Shown piece after piece: positions 54,177 through 64,000 of a stretch of 64,000 bases of DNA. The first letter of the stretch is position 1. Each line of letters begins with the position of its first letter. Both the position numbers and the translations under genes were made by a program. The stretch is from Sphingobium sp. TCM1. GTDB taxonomy: Bacteria; Pseudomonadota; Alphaproteobacteria; Sphingomonadales; Sphingomonadaceae. The notes beneath the pieces were generated by a model that worked only from the letters and a program-made list of their open reading frames with translations, was not told the origin of the DNA and searched no databases. The stretch lies in assembly GCF_001650725.1 (NCBI RefSeq), contig NZ_LXVX01000010.1, positions 1 through 64,000 on the forward strand, written 5' to 3'.

Positions 54177-55328
54177 TCACCGCGAGCGCAACAGGACGGG
54201 AGCGGCGCCGACCTTGATGCGGAGCAGCTCGTAGGGCTTGCGGCGCAGGTCCCGCCCGCCGTGGAAGCCGGGCTGGCGGTGGAGCTGGTTGGCGGTGAAG
54301 TAGAGGTAGCCGTCGGTGCCGATCGATAGCGTGTCGGGCCAGCTGATGCGCGGGTCGCTGACCACCGTCGTCCAGCGGCCCTGGTCGAGCACGCGGATCG
54401 CGTTGTTCTCGTAATCGCCGGCGAACACGCGGTCCTTGTCGTCCTCGGCTATCCCGTCCGAGGCGCCTTTGCGCCCCAGGCTGCGGACCGCGCGGCCTAA
54501 CGCCTCCTCGGACACCGCGGGATCGCGCAGCATCGCCGTGGGCACCGCGTGCAGCGTGCGGCCCGACAGTGGCCCGTAATACAGCAGGCTGCCGTCGGCG
54601 CTGAGCGCAATCGCGTCGCTTGCGATCGTGACCGGCGTCGCGGGGCCGTCGGCCGGGCGGTTCATGAGCACCGCGCCGTCGACGACCGGGGTGAAGCCGG
54701 GCTCGGGGTTGGTCGTCGCATGGTTCGACAGGCGCCGGATCGCACGCCCGCTGGCGATATCGACGACGATGATGCCGCCGACGCCGTCGTTGCTGCTGTC
54801 GGTGATGTAGGCGACGCCCTCGGCGCCCTGACGCAGATCGAAGCGCACATCGTTGAGGTAGGTCGTGGGCAGCACCACGCTGGGCGGCAGGACGATCGTC
54901 TTCACCACCCGGTTGGTCGCAAGATCGATCGCCACCAGCTTTGCACCGCCGGCCCGTGGTTGAGAGAATTTGGGCGCCGCCGTGTCGAGCACCCACAGGC
55001 GATCGGCGCCGTCTGCCACCACGCTCTGCACCGAGATGAAATGCCCCGCCGGGTCGGCCGGATCGGGCCGGTTGGTCGCGGCGTCGGGATAAGGCACCGC
55101 CTTGCCGTCGACCAGCTCGGCAACCGTGAACGGCGCGTTGTCGCCCCATTGCGGGAAGTTGACGAAGATGCGCCCGTTGGGGGCGACGGTCACGCCAGTC
55201 GGCATCGCGCCATCGAAGGTCGCGACCTGTTCGATCCGGGGCGCGGATGCACCCTCCCGGGTCGTCGCGCAGGCGGCAAGCGAGAGGGCAGCGCCAGCGG
55301 CCAGAAGCAGTTTGACGGAGATTTTCAT
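54177..55328 (-). CDS. Major royal jelly/yellow-like lipoprotein (beta-propeller)
   Basis: 383 residues. Lipoprotein signal peptide with lipobox SLAAC, then a six-blade propeller of the MRJP/yellow family (GAMPTGVTVAPNGRIFVNFPQWGDN ... LWVLDTAAPKF ... YLNDVRFDL ... VAYITDSSNDGVGGIIVVDIASGRAIRRL). Bacterial members are often called L-dopachrome tautomerase-related. Membrane-anchored, periplasmic or extracellular; ligand unknown. ATG at 55328 overlaps the stop of the OYE gene (ATGA), so the two are coupled. Confidence 0.88.
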   Translation of the reverse strand: MKISVKLLLAAGAALSLAACATTREGASAPRIEQVATFDGAMPTGVTVAPNGRIFVNFPQWGDNAPFTVAELVDGKAVPYPDAATNRPDPADPAGHFISVQSVVADGADRLWVLDTAAPKFSQPRAGGAKLVAIDLATNRVVKTIVLPPSVVLPTTYLNDVRFDLRQGAEGVAYITDSSNDGVGGIIVVDIASGRAIRRLSNHATTNPEPGFTPVVDGAVLMNRPADGPATPVTIASDAIALSADGSLLYYGPLSGRTLHAVPTAMLRDPAVSEEALGRAVRSLGRKGASDGIAEDDKDRVFAGDYENNAIRVLDQGRWTTVVSDPRISWPDTLSIGTDGYLYFTANQLHRQPGFHGGRDLRRKPYELLRIKVGAAPVLLRSR

Positions 55329-56431
55329 GGCGTCATTTCCTTGAGAATGCGGCCCACTTCGTGAGGCTCGGACCGGAAATATTGCGGGGGCGCCTTGACC
55401 GATGCACCAAGCGCGGCGGCGGCGTGCCAGGGCCAACGCGGATCCCACAGCGCAGCGCGGGCAATCGCTATGGCGTCGGCATGCCCGTCTTCTAGGATGC
55501 GCTCCGCCTGGTGCGGATCGGTGATCAAGCCGACAGCGATTACAGGCATAGCGACCGCGTCCTTGACCGTGCGGGCCAGCGGTACCTGATAGCCGGGGCC
55601 GACCGGGATCTGCTGGCGCGGGTCGAGCCCGCCGCCGGAGACGTGGATCGCCGCGCAACCGCGCCGCTTCAGTTCCTGCGCAAACCTTGCGGTTTCTTCC
55701 GCTGTCCAGCCGCCTTCAACCCAGTCAGTCCCGGAAACGCGAACGGTCACCGGGCGGTCGGCCGGAAACGATTCGCGCACGGCATCGAACACTTCCAGCG
55801 GGAACCGCATCCGGTTGTCGAGGCTGCCGCCGTATTCGTCGCCGCGCCGGTTGGAGATCGGCGAAAGAAACTCGTGAAGCAGATAGCCATGCGCGGCGTG
55901 GATCTGGACGGCTTCGATGCCGAGCCTGCCGGCGCGCCGGGCGGCATCCGCGAACGCCTCCCGGATGCGGGCAAGCCCTGACTTGTCCAGTTCGACAGGG
56001 GGATGGTCGTCCGGAGCGAAGGGAATGGCGCTGGGTGCCACGGTCTGCCAGCCATTCTCCGTATCGGGGGGAAGCTGCGCTCCGCCGTGCCACGGCTTGG
56101 CGCTGCTCGCCTTGCGGCCGGCATGGGCCAGCTGGATGACGAGCGGCATGTCCGACCACTGACGGACGCTTTCTAGCACGCTTCGCATCGCCGCTTCGGT
56201 ACGGTCATCGTACAGGCCGACGTCACCGTAGGTGATGCGACCTTCGGGGCTGACAGCGGTCGCCTCTATCGTCAGCGCGCCCGCGCCCGACAGCGCCAAC
56301 TGGCCGAGATGCATCCGGTGCCAATCGGTCATCGCGCCGTCCTCGGCAGAATACTGGCACATCGGCGCGATAACGATGCGGTTGGCAAGCCGCAGCCCCG
56401 CGACCTCGAGCGGTTCGAACAGGCGCGCCAT
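55325..56431 (-). CDS. NADH:flavin oxidoreductase, Old Yellow Enzyme family (YqjM-type)
   Basis: 368 residues. FMN barrel with the YqjM-class N-terminus LANRIVIAPMCQYSAEDG (regulatory Cys), substrate-binding IQIHAAHGYLLHEFLSPISNRRGDEYGGSLDNR, and the phosphate site near ARAALWDPRWP. Reduces activated C=C bonds of enals, enones and nitro compounds. ATG at 56431 overlaps the VOC stop (ATGA); an ATG two codons earlier is possible. Its place in the operon with glyoxalase-like and DJ-1 genes fits reactive-electrophile detoxification. Confidence 0.92.
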   Translation of the reverse strand: MARLFEPLEVAGLRLANRIVIAPMCQYSAEDGAMTDWHRMHLGQLALSGAGALTIEATAVSPEGRITYGDVGLYDDRTEAAMRSVLESVRQWSDMPLVIQLAHAGRKASSAKPWHGGAQLPPDTENGWQTVAPSAIPFAPDDHPPVELDKSGLARIREAFADAARRAGRLGIEAVQIHAAHGYLLHEFLSPISNRRGDEYGGSLDNRMRFPLEVFDAVRESFPADRPVTVRVSGTDWVEGGWTAEETARFAQELKRRGCAAIHVSGGGLDPRQQIPVGPGYQVPLARTVKDAVAMPVIAVGLITDPHQAERILEDGHADAIAIARAALWDPRWPWHAAAALGASVKAPPQYFRSEPHEVGRILKEMTP

Positions 56432-56886
56432 CACCATGCGCCCGTGTTGGGCATGGAGGCCCAGGGTTCGGCCGGGGCCATGTGTTCGCCTTTTTGGAGC
56501 AGTTCGATCGAGATCCCGTCCGGCGAGCGGACGAACGCCATGTATCCGTCGCGCGGGGGGCGATTGATCGTCACGCCGCCCGCTTGCAGCCGCGCGCACG
56601 TCTCGTAGATGTCGTCGACCCCGTAGGCGAGATGGCCGAAGTTTCTGCCCCCCGTGTAAGTCTCGGTAGCGCTGCCGTCCTCGGGCGGCCAGTTGTACGT
56701 CAGTTCGACCTCGGCATCGCCCTGCTCGCCGTCGCCGCGGAAATCCTCGTCGGCGGCAAGGTAGATCAGCGTGTAACGCCCGGCCTGGTTCTCCATGCGC
56801 CGGGTCTCCTTAAGACCCAGCAGCGTGAAGAACCGGATCGCTGCCTCGGGATCGGCGACGCGCAGCATGGTGTGGAGATAGCGCAT
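56431..56886 (-). CDS. Glyoxalase I-like VOC family protein
   Basis: 151 residues with two beta-alpha-beta-beta-beta modules. Likely metal ligands are His5 ([10 protein letters not shown]), Glu in VELTYNW, His in FGHLAYGV and Glu in SIELLQ, the glyoxalase I pattern. It differs from E. coli GloA in the dipping segments, so lactoylglutathione lyase activity is likely but not certain. It is coupled to the OYE gene by a 4-nt overlap and follows the DJ-1-like gene by 2 bp. Confidence 0.87.
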   Translation of the reverse strand: MRYLHTMLRVADPEAAIRFFTLLGLKETRRMENQAGRYTLIYLAADEDFRGDGEQGDAEVELTYNWPPEDGSATETYTGGRNFGHLAYGVDDIYETCARLQAGGVTINRPPRDGYMAFVRSPDGISIELLQKGEHMAPAEPWASMPNTGAW

Positions 56887-56888
56887 GA

Positions 56889-57584
56889 TCAGGCGACCTT
56901 GTCCTTGAGGGCTTCCATCACGAGCTCTGCGGTGAGGGTAGCGCTGGCGGGGTTCTGGCCGGTCACCAGATTGCCGTCGCGCAGGGCGAAGGGGGCAAAA
57001 TCGGGGCCGCCCTCGTGCTTGCCGCCGAGTTCCTTGAGACGCGTTTCGAGGAGGAACGGCACCGCCTGATCGAGACCGACCGCGCGTTCCTCGCTGTCCG
57101 TGAAGCCCGCGACACGGCGGCCGGCGACGAAGGGCGTGCCATCGGCCTTCTTCGCCGAGACCAGCCCTGCCGGTCCATGGCAGACGGCGGCGACGATCTT
57201 GCCTTCGCGGTCGAAGCGTTCGACCAGGCGGGCCAGTTCGTCACTGACGGGGTAATCGAACATGGTGCCGTGGCCGCCCGGCAGGAACAGCGCGTCGTAG
57301 CCGGCGGGATCGATGCTTGTGAATACAAGGGTGCTGGCAACCTCGCCCTTCAGGGCCTCGTCCTTCAGATAGCGCTCGACCGAAGCGTCGTTCTCGCCGT
57401 CGGCGTTGACGCTACGCTGGTCGACGGGGATGGCGCCACCCTTGATCGAGGCCAGCGTAACCTCGGCGCCCGCATCGCGGAACGCGTAGTACGGGGTGGT
57501 AAGTTCCTCGAGCCAGACGCCCGTCGGTTCGGTGCCGGGAGTCATGCGGTCGGCGGAGGTGGCCACCATGAGAATGCGGGTCAT
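56889..57584 (-). CDS. DJ-1/Hsp31-like protein (glyoxalase III/deglycase type)
   Basis: 231 residues from ATG 57584, the usual length of this group. [26 protein letters not shown] gives the catalytic Glu, and [13 protein letters not shown] the nucleophilic Cys; [14 protein letters not shown] is the Hsp31-type motif. An in-frame extension to ATG 57740/57743 would add a convincing signal peptide (QNRRQLLQALTAVLVAGAAPAGAFA), so an exported form is possible. First gene of the run glyoxalase-OYE-lipoprotein and divergent from lysR. Confidence 0.85.
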   Translation of the reverse strand: MTRILMVATSADRMTPGTEPTGVWLEELTTPYYAFRDAGAEVTLASIKGGAIPVDQRSVNADGENDASVERYLKDEALKGEVASTLVFTSIDPAGYDALFLPGGHGTMFDYPVSDELARLVERFDREGKIVAAVCHGPAGLVSAKKADGTPFVAGRRVAGFTDSEERAVGLDQAVPFLLETRLKELGGKHEGGPDFAPFALRDGNLVTGQNPASATLTAELVMEALKDKVA

Positions 57585-57793
57585 CGTCAGTTGTCCTTTT
57601 CTAGTGATGTCGGAAACACGAGCAAACGCACCCGCCGGCGCCGCGCCCGCCACCAGGACAGCGGTGAGGGCTTGGAGCAATTGGCGGCGATTTTGCTTCG
57701 ATCGTTCCTTTCGGCGGCTTAGATACGCAGGGAACGGCATCATGAAATCCAGCGGGAATGGCGGACGGCCATAAATCCGGTTATGGAACCGGA

Positions 57794-58672
57794 ATGTCCC
57801 TCCTGCAGTTGCGCACCTTCGTCGAAGTCTACCGCCGTCGTTCACTGAGCGAGGCGGCCCGGGCAATCGGCATCACCCAACCGGCTGCGTCGCAGCACAT
57901 CGCATCGCTCGAGGCGCAATTGGGCCGTCCCTTGTTCGATCGTCATTCGCGGGGTGTTCGACCAACAGCGATTGCCGACGATCTCGCGGCTTCGATCGGA
58001 AGCAGCCTCGACACGGCGGAATCGGCACTGGCCAGCGCGCGGGCCCGATCGTCGCGCATCTCGGGCACGGTCCACATCGCCGCGCCGTCGGACCTACTGG
58101 GAGAGATGATCGCGCCCCGACTGGCGCCGCTGCTGGATGCGGGGCTAGACCTGCGCCTGCATATCGGCGGGCGCGAGGCGCTCTATGCCTTGCTGCTCGA
58201 AGACAAGGTGCACCTAGCCGTCACCGCCTCGCAGCCCGAAGATCCGCGGTTGGCCTTTCATCCGCTGGGCGAAGAGCACCTGCGCGCCGTAGCCTCGCCC
58301 GCCGTTGCCATGCGGATTGCCGAATTGCCGCTTGCCGACGGGCTCAACCGGACGGCCCACCTCGCGTACGACCTCGACCGACCGCTGCTGCGTACCTGGC
58401 TCCATGCAAACCAGATCGAGCTGACGAGCCAGCCCGCGTTGACCGCGCCCGATCTGAGGGTGCTACGGTCGGGATTGTGCGCGGGTCTCGGCTGGACGGT
58501 GATGCCTGGCTATCTCACCCGCAGCGAACGCGCTGCCTGCACGCTGATCGAGATACCTGCCCCGGTCACGGTGCCGCGCAACGCTTACTACCTCGTCTGG
58601 GCACGCTCATCGCTGCGACACCCGCGCGTGGCCATGGCTCGGGACGCCCTGATTGCTGCACTCCGAAAATAA
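57794..58672 (+). CDS. LysR family transcriptional regulator
   Basis: 292 residues. HTH at about residues 18-37 (SLSEAARAIGITQPAASQHIASLEAQLGRPLFDRHSRGVRPT), then a periplasmic-binding-protein-like effector domain. ATG at 57794 begins the canonical MSLLQLRTFVEVYRR; the upstream start at 57758 is unsupported. Divergent from the DJ-1-glyoxalase-OYE run, so it is their likely regulator. 58673-58958 beyond it shows no gene. Confidence 0.92.
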   Translation: MSLLQLRTFVEVYRRRSLSEAARAIGITQPAASQHIASLEAQLGRPLFDRHSRGVRPTAIADDLAASIGSSLDTAESALASARARSSRISGTVHIAAPSDLLGEMIAPRLAPLLDAGLDLRLHIGGREALYALLLEDKVHLAVTASQPEDPRLAFHPLGEEHLRAVASPAVAMRIAELPLADGLNRTAHLAYDLDRPLLRTWLHANQIELTSQPALTAPDLRVLRSGLCAGLGWTVMPGYLTRSERAACTLIEIPAPVTVPRNAYYLVWARSSLRHPRVAMARDALIAALRK

Positions 58673-58958
58673 TGGTGGCCACGCCTGTTGGGCCGTGAGC
58701 GCAATGTCGGGTCTGAACCAGTTGAGCGCTGGCGAAACGAATGGCGGCTTTCGGGATCGTCGGCTACAAGGCCGAACGTCCGAATTTAGGGCGCATTGCT
58801 GCCAGACGGTTTCACGGCGACCGAGCGGCAGGTTTTGGCAGAAGCTGTCGTTGAAAGCGCGACCGGCGAACGACGCATCTTGGTCGGCAACCGACGCCGC
58901 GTGAGCGGCAATTATCCTCGAAACCCGGCTTTTTTGCCGGACGTTCGGCTACCGGCCA

Positions 58959-61900
58959 TCAGCGGAAGTCTCGCGGCTTGATCTTGATGCCCTCGGTTGG
59001 CTGGCCCGGGATGATACCCGATCCTAACCGCAGATCGGGGATATAGATGTCGCGAGGGTCTCGACCGAGCGGCCGCTGCTCGCGGTCGCGCGGGTCGGGT
59101 GCCATCGGGTTCCTGACGATATCCGCACGGCTCACCCGGTAGATATCGGCGACGTCGGTGCGGCGTCCGACGCTCGCCAGCATGCCCGACAGATCATCGA
59201 GCCGCTGCGCAATGACATGGATCACCTCGCCTTCGCGCTGGACCTGACCGCGCACCCCCATCATCGACGCGCCCAGGACAGTGCGGCGGTTCTTCTCGAA
59301 GACATTGGTCCATACGACGAGATTGGCGACATCCGTCTCATCCTCGAGCGTGATGAACATCACGCCCTTGGCGCTGCCGGGCTTCTGGCGGACCAGCACC
59401 AGCCCGGCCAGTTCGATCCAGCGCCCGTCGCGCGTGGTGCGCAACTGCTCGCAGGTGATCATCCGGCGCGCCTTGAGCTCGTCGCGCAGGAACGCAACCG
59501 GATGCGCGCGCAGCGACAGACCTGAGGCGCGATAATCCTCGACCACCTCCGCGCCTTCACCCATCTCGGCCAGGATGACGCTGGGCTCAATCGCTTCCTC
59601 GCGCAGCTTGCCGGCCCGCTCGTCCGCTGCTGCGAACAGCGGCAGCGCCGCGTTCCCGAGGCCCTTCACCGCCCAGAGGCCCGATCGCCGGTCGGCGCCG
59701 AGCGATCCGAACCCGTCGGCATCGCCAATCCGGTCCAGCGCGCCGCGCCCGACACCGGCACGGTGCTGGATTTCCTCGATGCTGGTATAGGGCCTGCCGC
59801 CCCGCGCGGTGATGATCGCCGCTGCATCCGCATTGGCCAGATCGCGCGCCATGCGCAGGCCGAGCCGCACCGCCTTGTAGCGACCGCGGCCCTCTTCAAG
59901 CGTGCAATCCCAGCGACTGGCATTGACGTCGATCGGGCGGATCTCGACGCCATGCTCGCGCGCGTCGCGCACGATCTGCGCCGGGGCATAGAAACCCATC
60001 GGCTGCGCATTGAGGAGGCTCGCGCAGAAGGCGTCGGGATGATGGCATTTCATCCAGGACGAGGCATAGGCGATCAGCGCGAAGCTGGCGGCATGGCTTT
60101 CGGGAAAGCCATAGGAGCCGAAGCCTTCAATTTGCTTAAAAGTTTTCTCGGCGAACTCCTGATCATAGCCCCGGCTGACCATGCCGCTGATGAGCTTGTC
60201 GCGGAAATGGCTGACGCCGCCTGTCAATTTGAACGTCGCCATCGCACGGCGCAGCAGGTCCGCCTCGCTGGCCGTAAAGCCCGCGCATTCGATCGCCACG
60301 CGCATGGCCTGTTCCTGAAAGAGCGGCACGCCGAGCGTCTTTTCCAGCACGCGGCGCAATTCCTCGGTCGGATAGGTCACCTCCTCCTCGCCGTTGCGAC
60401 GGCGGCGATAGGGATGGACCATGTCGCCCTGGATCGGGCCGGGCCGCACGATCGCGACCTGGATGACGAGATCGTAGAAGGTTTTGGGCGCCATCAGCGG
60501 GATCGAGGCCATCTGCGCGCGGGACTCGATCTGGAAGACGCCCAATGTGTCGGCCCTGCGGATCATCGCATAGGTCGCGGGATCCTCGGCCGGGATGGTC
60601 GCGAGGTCGTGCCGCAGCCCCTTGTCGTTCTCGAGAAACTCGAACGCGCGGCGCATGCAGCTCAACATGCCGAGCGCAAGCACATCGACCTTCATGAAGC
60701 CGAGAAGATCGATATCGTCTTTATCCCATTCTATCACCTGGCGATCGTCCATCGCCGCCGGTTCGATCGGCACCAGTTCGTCGAGCCGGTCACGGGTCAG
60801 CACGAAGCCACCGGGATGCTGGGACAGATGACGCGGGGTGTCGATCAGTTGGCGGGCGAGGTCGAGCGTCAGCGCGAGGCGGGTGTCGCTCAAATCGAGG
60901 TTGAGCTCCTGCGCGTGCTTCTCCTCCACCCCCTCGCGGCTATAGCCCCAGATCGCCCCGGCCAGACCCGCCGTCACATCCTCCGACAGGCCGAGCGCCT
61001 TGCCGACTTCGCGCACCGCGCCGCGCGCCCGGAAGCGGGTCACGACGGCGGTGAGCGCCGATCGCGTTCGGCCATAGGTCTCGTAGATCCACTGGATCAC
61101 CTCCTCGCGCCGCTCATGTTCGAAATCGACGTCGATATCGGGCGGCTCGCGCCGCTCGGCCGACACGAAGCGTTCGAACAGCAATTCCGAGCGCACCGGA
61201 TCGATCGAGGTGATGCCGAGGACATAACAGACCGCGCTGTTCGCCGCTGACCCGCGCCCCTGGCACAGGATCTCGCGCCGCCGGGCCTCGGCCACGATCG
61301 CATGGACGGTCAGGAAATAGGGGGCGTAATCGAGTTGCCCGATGAGCTGGAGCTCATGTTCGAGCTGCCGGCGCACCTTGTTGTCGACGCCTTGCGGATA
61401 GCGCATCGGCGCCTTCTCCCAGGTCAGCCGTTCCAGTTCTTCCTGCGGGGTGCGGCCGGGCACCTGGATCTCGTCGGGATATTGATATTTGAGCTCGTCG
61501 AGACTGAATGCGCAGCGCCTAGCGAATTCCACGCTGCGCGCGACCGGGCTGCTATCCTTGAGATAGCGCCGGAACAGCCGCGTCATCTCCGCGCCGGTCT
61601 TGAGATAACGGTCGGCGAACCGCTCGCGCGTGCGGCCCAGCGTGTCGATCGTGCATTTCTCGCGGATGCAGGTGACGACATCCTGCAGCTGGCGGCGTTC
61701 GGGCACATGATAGAGGACGTCGTTGGTCGCGATCGTCGGCACGCCTGCGGCGGCGGCGATCCGCGACAGGTCGCGCAGCCGGATTGCGTCCTTTGGCCGC
61801 CGCCGGACCGACAGCGCCATATAGGTGCGCTCGCCAAACAGCCGCTTCGTGCGCGCCAGCGCGGCCTGCGTCGTGGCATCGGCCCGGTCGGGGACGAGCA

Positions 61901-62276
61901 TCGCCAGCAGTCCCTCGTTCCAGTCGGCCACATCCGACCAGTCGAGATGGCAGGCCCCCTTGCCCGCGCGCGTCTTGCCGATGCTGAGCAGTCGGCACAG
62001 GCGTCCATAGGCCGCCTTGTCGGTGGGATAGACGAGGAGGGCGGTGCCATCGGTGAGATCGAGCCGGCAGCCGACGATCGCGCGGACGCCGGTCTGCCGC
62101 TCCGCGTCCCATGCGCGCACGATCCCGGCGACCGAATGGCGGTCGACGACGCCAAGCGCGGGCATCTCCATCGCCGCTGCCGTCGCGAACAGATCCTCGG
62201 GGCTCGATGCCCCGCGCAGGAAACTGAAATGCGTCGTCACCTGCAGTTCGACATAGCCCGGTTTGCCCGCGCTCAT
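58959..62276 (-). CDS. dnaE2: Error-prone DNA polymerase III alpha (ImuC/DnaE2)
   Basis: 1105 residues, the DnaE2 size. N-terminal PHP domain ([43 protein letters not shown]), polymerase core with the catalytic Asp pair in [16 protein letters not shown], helix-hairpin-helix and OB regions, ending [20 protein letters not shown]. The lesion-bypass polymerase of the mutasome. ATG at 62276 overlaps the imuB stop (ATGA); longer frames are unsupported. Confidence 0.96.
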   Translation of the reverse strand: MSAGKPGYVELQVTTHFSFLRGASSPEDLFATAAAMEMPALGVVDRHSVAGIVRAWDAERQTGVRAIVGCRLDLTDGTALLVYPTDKAAYGRLCRLLSIGKTRAGKGACHLDWSDVADWNEGLLAMLVPDRADATTQAALARTKRLFGERTYMALSVRRRPKDAIRLRDLSRIAAAAGVPTIATNDVLYHVPERRQLQDVVTCIREKCTIDTLGRTRERFADRYLKTGAEMTRLFRRYLKDSSPVARSVEFARRCAFSLDELKYQYPDEIQVPGRTPQEELERLTWEKAPMRYPQGVDNKVRRQLEHELQLIGQLDYAPYFLTVHAIVAEARRREILCQGRGSAANSAVCYVLGITSIDPVRSELLFERFVSAERREPPDIDVDFEHERREEVIQWIYETYGRTRSALTAVVTRFRARGAVREVGKALGLSEDVTAGLAGAIWGYSREGVEEKHAQELNLDLSDTRLALTLDLARQLIDTPRHLSQHPGGFVLTRDRLDELVPIEPAAMDDRQVIEWDKDDIDLLGFMKVDVLALGMLSCMRRAFEFLENDKGLRHDLATIPAEDPATYAMIRRADTLGVFQIESRAQMASIPLMAPKTFYDLVIQVAIVRPGPIQGDMVHPYRRRRNGEEEVTYPTEELRRVLEKTLGVPLFQEQAMRVAIECAGFTASEADLLRRAMATFKLTGGVSHFRDKLISGMVSRGYDQEFAEKTFKQIEGFGSYGFPESHAASFALIAYASSWMKCHHPDAFCASLLNAQPMGFYAPAQIVRDAREHGVEIRPIDVNASRWDCTLEEGRGRYKAVRLGLRMARDLANADAAAIITARGGRPYTSIEEIQHRAGVGRGALDRIGDADGFGSLGADRRSGLWAVKGLGNAALPLFAAADERAGKLREEAIEPSVILAEMGEGAEVVEDYRASGLSLRAHPVAFLRDELKARRMITCEQLRTTRDGRWIELAGLVLVRQKPGSAKGVMFITLEDETDVANLVVWTNVFEKNRRTVLGASMMGVRGQVQREGEVIHVIAQRLDDLSGMLASVGRRTDVADIYRVSRADIVRNPMAPDPRDREQRPLGRDPRDIYIPDLRLGSGIIPGQPTEGIKIKPRDFR

Positions 62277-63832
62277 GCGAAGGCGCCGTGGATGAACCAG
62301 CGCATCGGGCCGGTCGCGGCGCTCTCGCCGTCGCCGGCGCGGAACAGCCAATAGCGGCCGCCACTCACCGTCTCGACCTGATAATAATCGCGCACGCTGA
62401 GCGGCTGTCGCCCCTCGATGCCGCCATCGCGCCACCATTCGCCATGCAGCCGCTCCGGACCGTCGCCCTGCGTCACCCGGTATCGCTTGCCGCGCCAGAT
62501 GAACATGCGCGGTGCATCGTCGGGCAACAGCGCGATCACCTCGATCGGTTCTGGTTTGGCCAGCATACGCGCCGGGCGGGGCAGATCATCGTCCCATCCC
62601 ATGCCGCGCGCCTCACCCAACGCCGGCGCGCCGGTCGCGGAGCGTTCGGGCATGCCGCTCGGGCAAGGCGCCATCCGGTGCAGGTTTCTGGAGCCGAAGC
62701 GGTTGGCGAGCGTATCGACCAGCGCAGCCAGATCGGGCCCGCGCCGGCCCAGCTGTTCGAGGCTTTCGCCCTGTCGCGGCGCGGCCGCCTCCATCAGCGA
62801 GACCAGCAGCGTCATCGCCTCGATGCCAAGACCCGGTTCAACCGTTTCGATCTTCGCGCAGAGCAATTTGGCGAGATGCCCCGCATCCCGGCTCGGCGTC
62901 GCCGTCCCGATGCGGATGACCTGACAATGGCCATCGACACGGTGGAAATAGCAATCGAGACGCCTGCCTCCGCGTCCTGCGCGGACAAGCTGTTCGACAA
63001 TGTCGGCGACGAGATCGCCGATCACCTGGGCGAAAGCCTCGGGCGTCGCGATCGGCTCCATGAAACCGCGCCGCGCACGCGGCATCTGTTCCGGAAAGAT
63101 CGGCTCTATGGGTTCGGCGACCTGTCCGATGGCCTGGTCGAGACGGCGATGCAGGCTGCGGCCAAACCGCTTGGCGAGCGGCGCGCGGGGTGCGCCGAGC
63201 AGTTGTTCGACCCGCTCGAAGCCAAGCTTGCGCAGCCCCTCGACGATTTCGGCTTCGAGCCGCAGCGCCGGGATCGGGAGCAGCTCCATCGCCCTGCGAT
63301 GTTGCCCCGGTTCGATGACGACGGGCCTGCCGTCGCGGACATGCCGTGCGACCGCGTGCGCGCAGCCCGCCGTGTCGGCGACCGCGATATGCACCGCGAC
63401 GCCGAAGGCCGCGATGCGGCGATGCAGATCCTTGAGCAGGGCGGTTTCGCTGCCGAAGAGCGAGGCGCAGCCGGTGATGTCGATCCACAGCCCGTCCGGG
63501 GCGTCGGGCGCCACGATCGGCGAATAGCGCTGCCCGGCCCACAGGGCGAGGCGCCGCAGGCCGTCCATGTCAGCGTCGGGCAGCGCGTCGATGACCTCCA
63601 GTTCGGGCGCAAGCATCCGCGCCTTGGTGACGGTCATGCCGGGCATAACGCCGAGCGCGCGTGCGGCAGCATCCACCGCCGCGACGATCCGGCGGCCATG
63701 GTCAGGAATTGCGGTGACGAGCGGTCCGTCGGGCGTGGTGCTGCAACGCCCTTCAGGCGGCGATTTGGCTGTCGCCCGCCGCAGCCGGTCGGTCGACCAG
63801 TGCGGCAGGTAGACCGATACGACCCGTCGCAT
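62273..63832 (-). CDS. imuB: ImuB, catalytically inactive Y-family polymerase-like protein
   Basis: 519 residues of the ImuB family: [20 protein letters not shown] start, [45 protein letters not shown], and the C-terminal [27 protein letters not shown] ... [18 protein letters not shown] region. The acidic residues of active Y-family enzymes are missing, as is normal for ImuB, which is the hub joining ImuA, DnaE2 and the beta clamp. ATG at 63832 is preferred to 63910, which lies in imuA. Confidence 0.95.
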   Translation of the reverse strand: MRRVVSVYLPHWSTDRLRRATAKSPPEGRCSTTPDGPLVTAIPDHGRRIVAAVDAAARALGVMPGMTVTKARMLAPELEVIDALPDADMDGLRRLALWAGQRYSPIVAPDAPDGLWIDITGCASLFGSETALLKDLHRRIAAFGVAVHIAVADTAGCAHAVARHVRDGRPVVIEPGQHRRAMELLPIPALRLEAEIVEGLRKLGFERVEQLLGAPRAPLAKRFGRSLHRRLDQAIGQVAEPIEPIFPEQMPRARRGFMEPIATPEAFAQVIGDLVADIVEQLVRAGRGGRRLDCYFHRVDGHCQVIRIGTATPSRDAGHLAKLLCAKIETVEPGLGIEAMTLLVSLMEAAAPRQGESLEQLGRRGPDLAALVDTLANRFGSRNLHRMAPCPSGMPERSATGAPALGEARGMGWDDDLPRPARMLAKPEPIEVIALLPDDAPRMFIWRGKRYRVTQGDGPERLHGEWWRDGGIEGRQPLSVRDYYQVETVSGGRYWLFRAGDGESAATGPMRWFIHGAFA

Positions 63833-63998
63833 CGCAGCCCTCCACAATCCATGCGTGCGGATTACCGCCGCGTACGCGCTCCAGCGCCAGCTGCCATCGC
63901 GGACGGCCAAGGCTCGGGATGCCGAGATCCTCGCTCGGGCTCGCGGTCACCCGCCAGCGCGTGATCGCCGCCGTGCCCTCGGCCGCTTGCGCGACTTT
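63753..63998 (-). CDS. imuA: ImuA, 3' end only
   Basis: The last about 80 residues are inside the window; the rest runs past its end. The sequence [48 protein letters not shown] is the conserved ImuA C-terminus (RecA-like SOS accessory protein). It overlaps imuB by about 80 nt, as is common in imuAB operons. The promoter, where a LexA box is expected, is outside the window. Confidence 0.85.
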   Translation of the reverse strand, partial: KVAQAAEGTAAITRWRVTASPSEDLGIPSLGRPRWQLALERVRGGNPHAWIVEGCDATGRIGLPAALVDRPAAAGDSQIAA

Positions 63999-64000
63999 CG

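Noticed and set aside
59763..63964. Long plus-strand ORFs (495 and 558 codons) opposite dnaE2 and imuB
   Set aside because: Antisense shadows of highly conserved minus-strand genes in high-GC DNA; composition is Arg/His-rich without domains.

Overview
The window looks like DNA of a high-GC alphaproteobacterium, most likely a sphingomonad (Sphingomonas/Sphingobium/Novosphingobium type). This is inferred from codon and GC style, an imuA-imuB-dnaE2 cassette, a Rep_3 type rep with parAB, and plasmid genes (DUF6878, DUF6915, strawberry-notch helicase, ArdC) that I associate with sphingomonad plasmids. No rRNA gene or intact tRNA gene is visible.

Layout. (1) 1-1.6 kb: end of a Mu/Tn7-like transposon (DDE transposase plus AAA+ ATPase). 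(2) 1.7-6 kb, minus strand: EmrA-EmrB-OprM type tripartite efflux operon. (3) 6.3-7.7 kb: small exported or unknown proteins, including a DUF4142 protein. (4) 8.1-17 kb: two Mce/Mla type lipid-transport modules arranged around a divergent MarR regulator and a UbiB/ABC1 kinase, followed by an alpha/beta hydrolase and a methyltransferase. (5) 17-19 kb: IS110 remnant and a tyrosine recombinase with a Xer-like core site upstream. (6) 19-25.5 kb: plasmid replication and partition core with parB, parA, a YcaQ-like gene, rep, three palindromic parS-like sites, iterons with about 22-bp spacing and an AT-rich repeat. (7) 25.8-42.3 kb, all plus strand: an accessory run with two SSBs, a Toprim primase, a methyltransferase/strawberry-notch helicase, a ParB-like protein, ArdC, two PAPS-reductase-like ATP pyrophosphatases, a DUF2493 protein and several small DUFs. 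Recurrent leader motifs and three intrinsic terminators break it up. (8) 42.64-42.70 kb: the 3' 53 nt of a tRNA-Lys(CTT) gene, a probable attachment-site scar. (9) 43-58.7 kb: a carbonyl/electrophile detoxification region with aldo-keto reductase, TetR, quinone reductase, two formaldehyde dehydrogenases, a class-II-like UvrA, two DJ-1/PfpI proteins, glyoxalase-like VOC, OYE, SDR and LysR. (10) 59-64 kb: dnaE2, imuB and the end of imuA, the SOS mutagenesis cassette.

How the parts work together. Regions 5-7 read as a plasmid or integrated plasmid-like element: its replicon, its partition system, and a plus-strand run of SSB, anti-restriction and polyvalent-type genes that resembles the leading region of conjugative elements. 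The most interesting unexplained signals are in that run. A compact two-stem leader occurs before the DUF2493 gene and the second ssb, and it has one compensatory base-pair change between copies. A GA-rich leader motif is repeated before four genes. Iteron copies lie outside the origin, inside parB and upstream of parA. No relaxase or type IV secretion gene is in the window, so mobility is inference.
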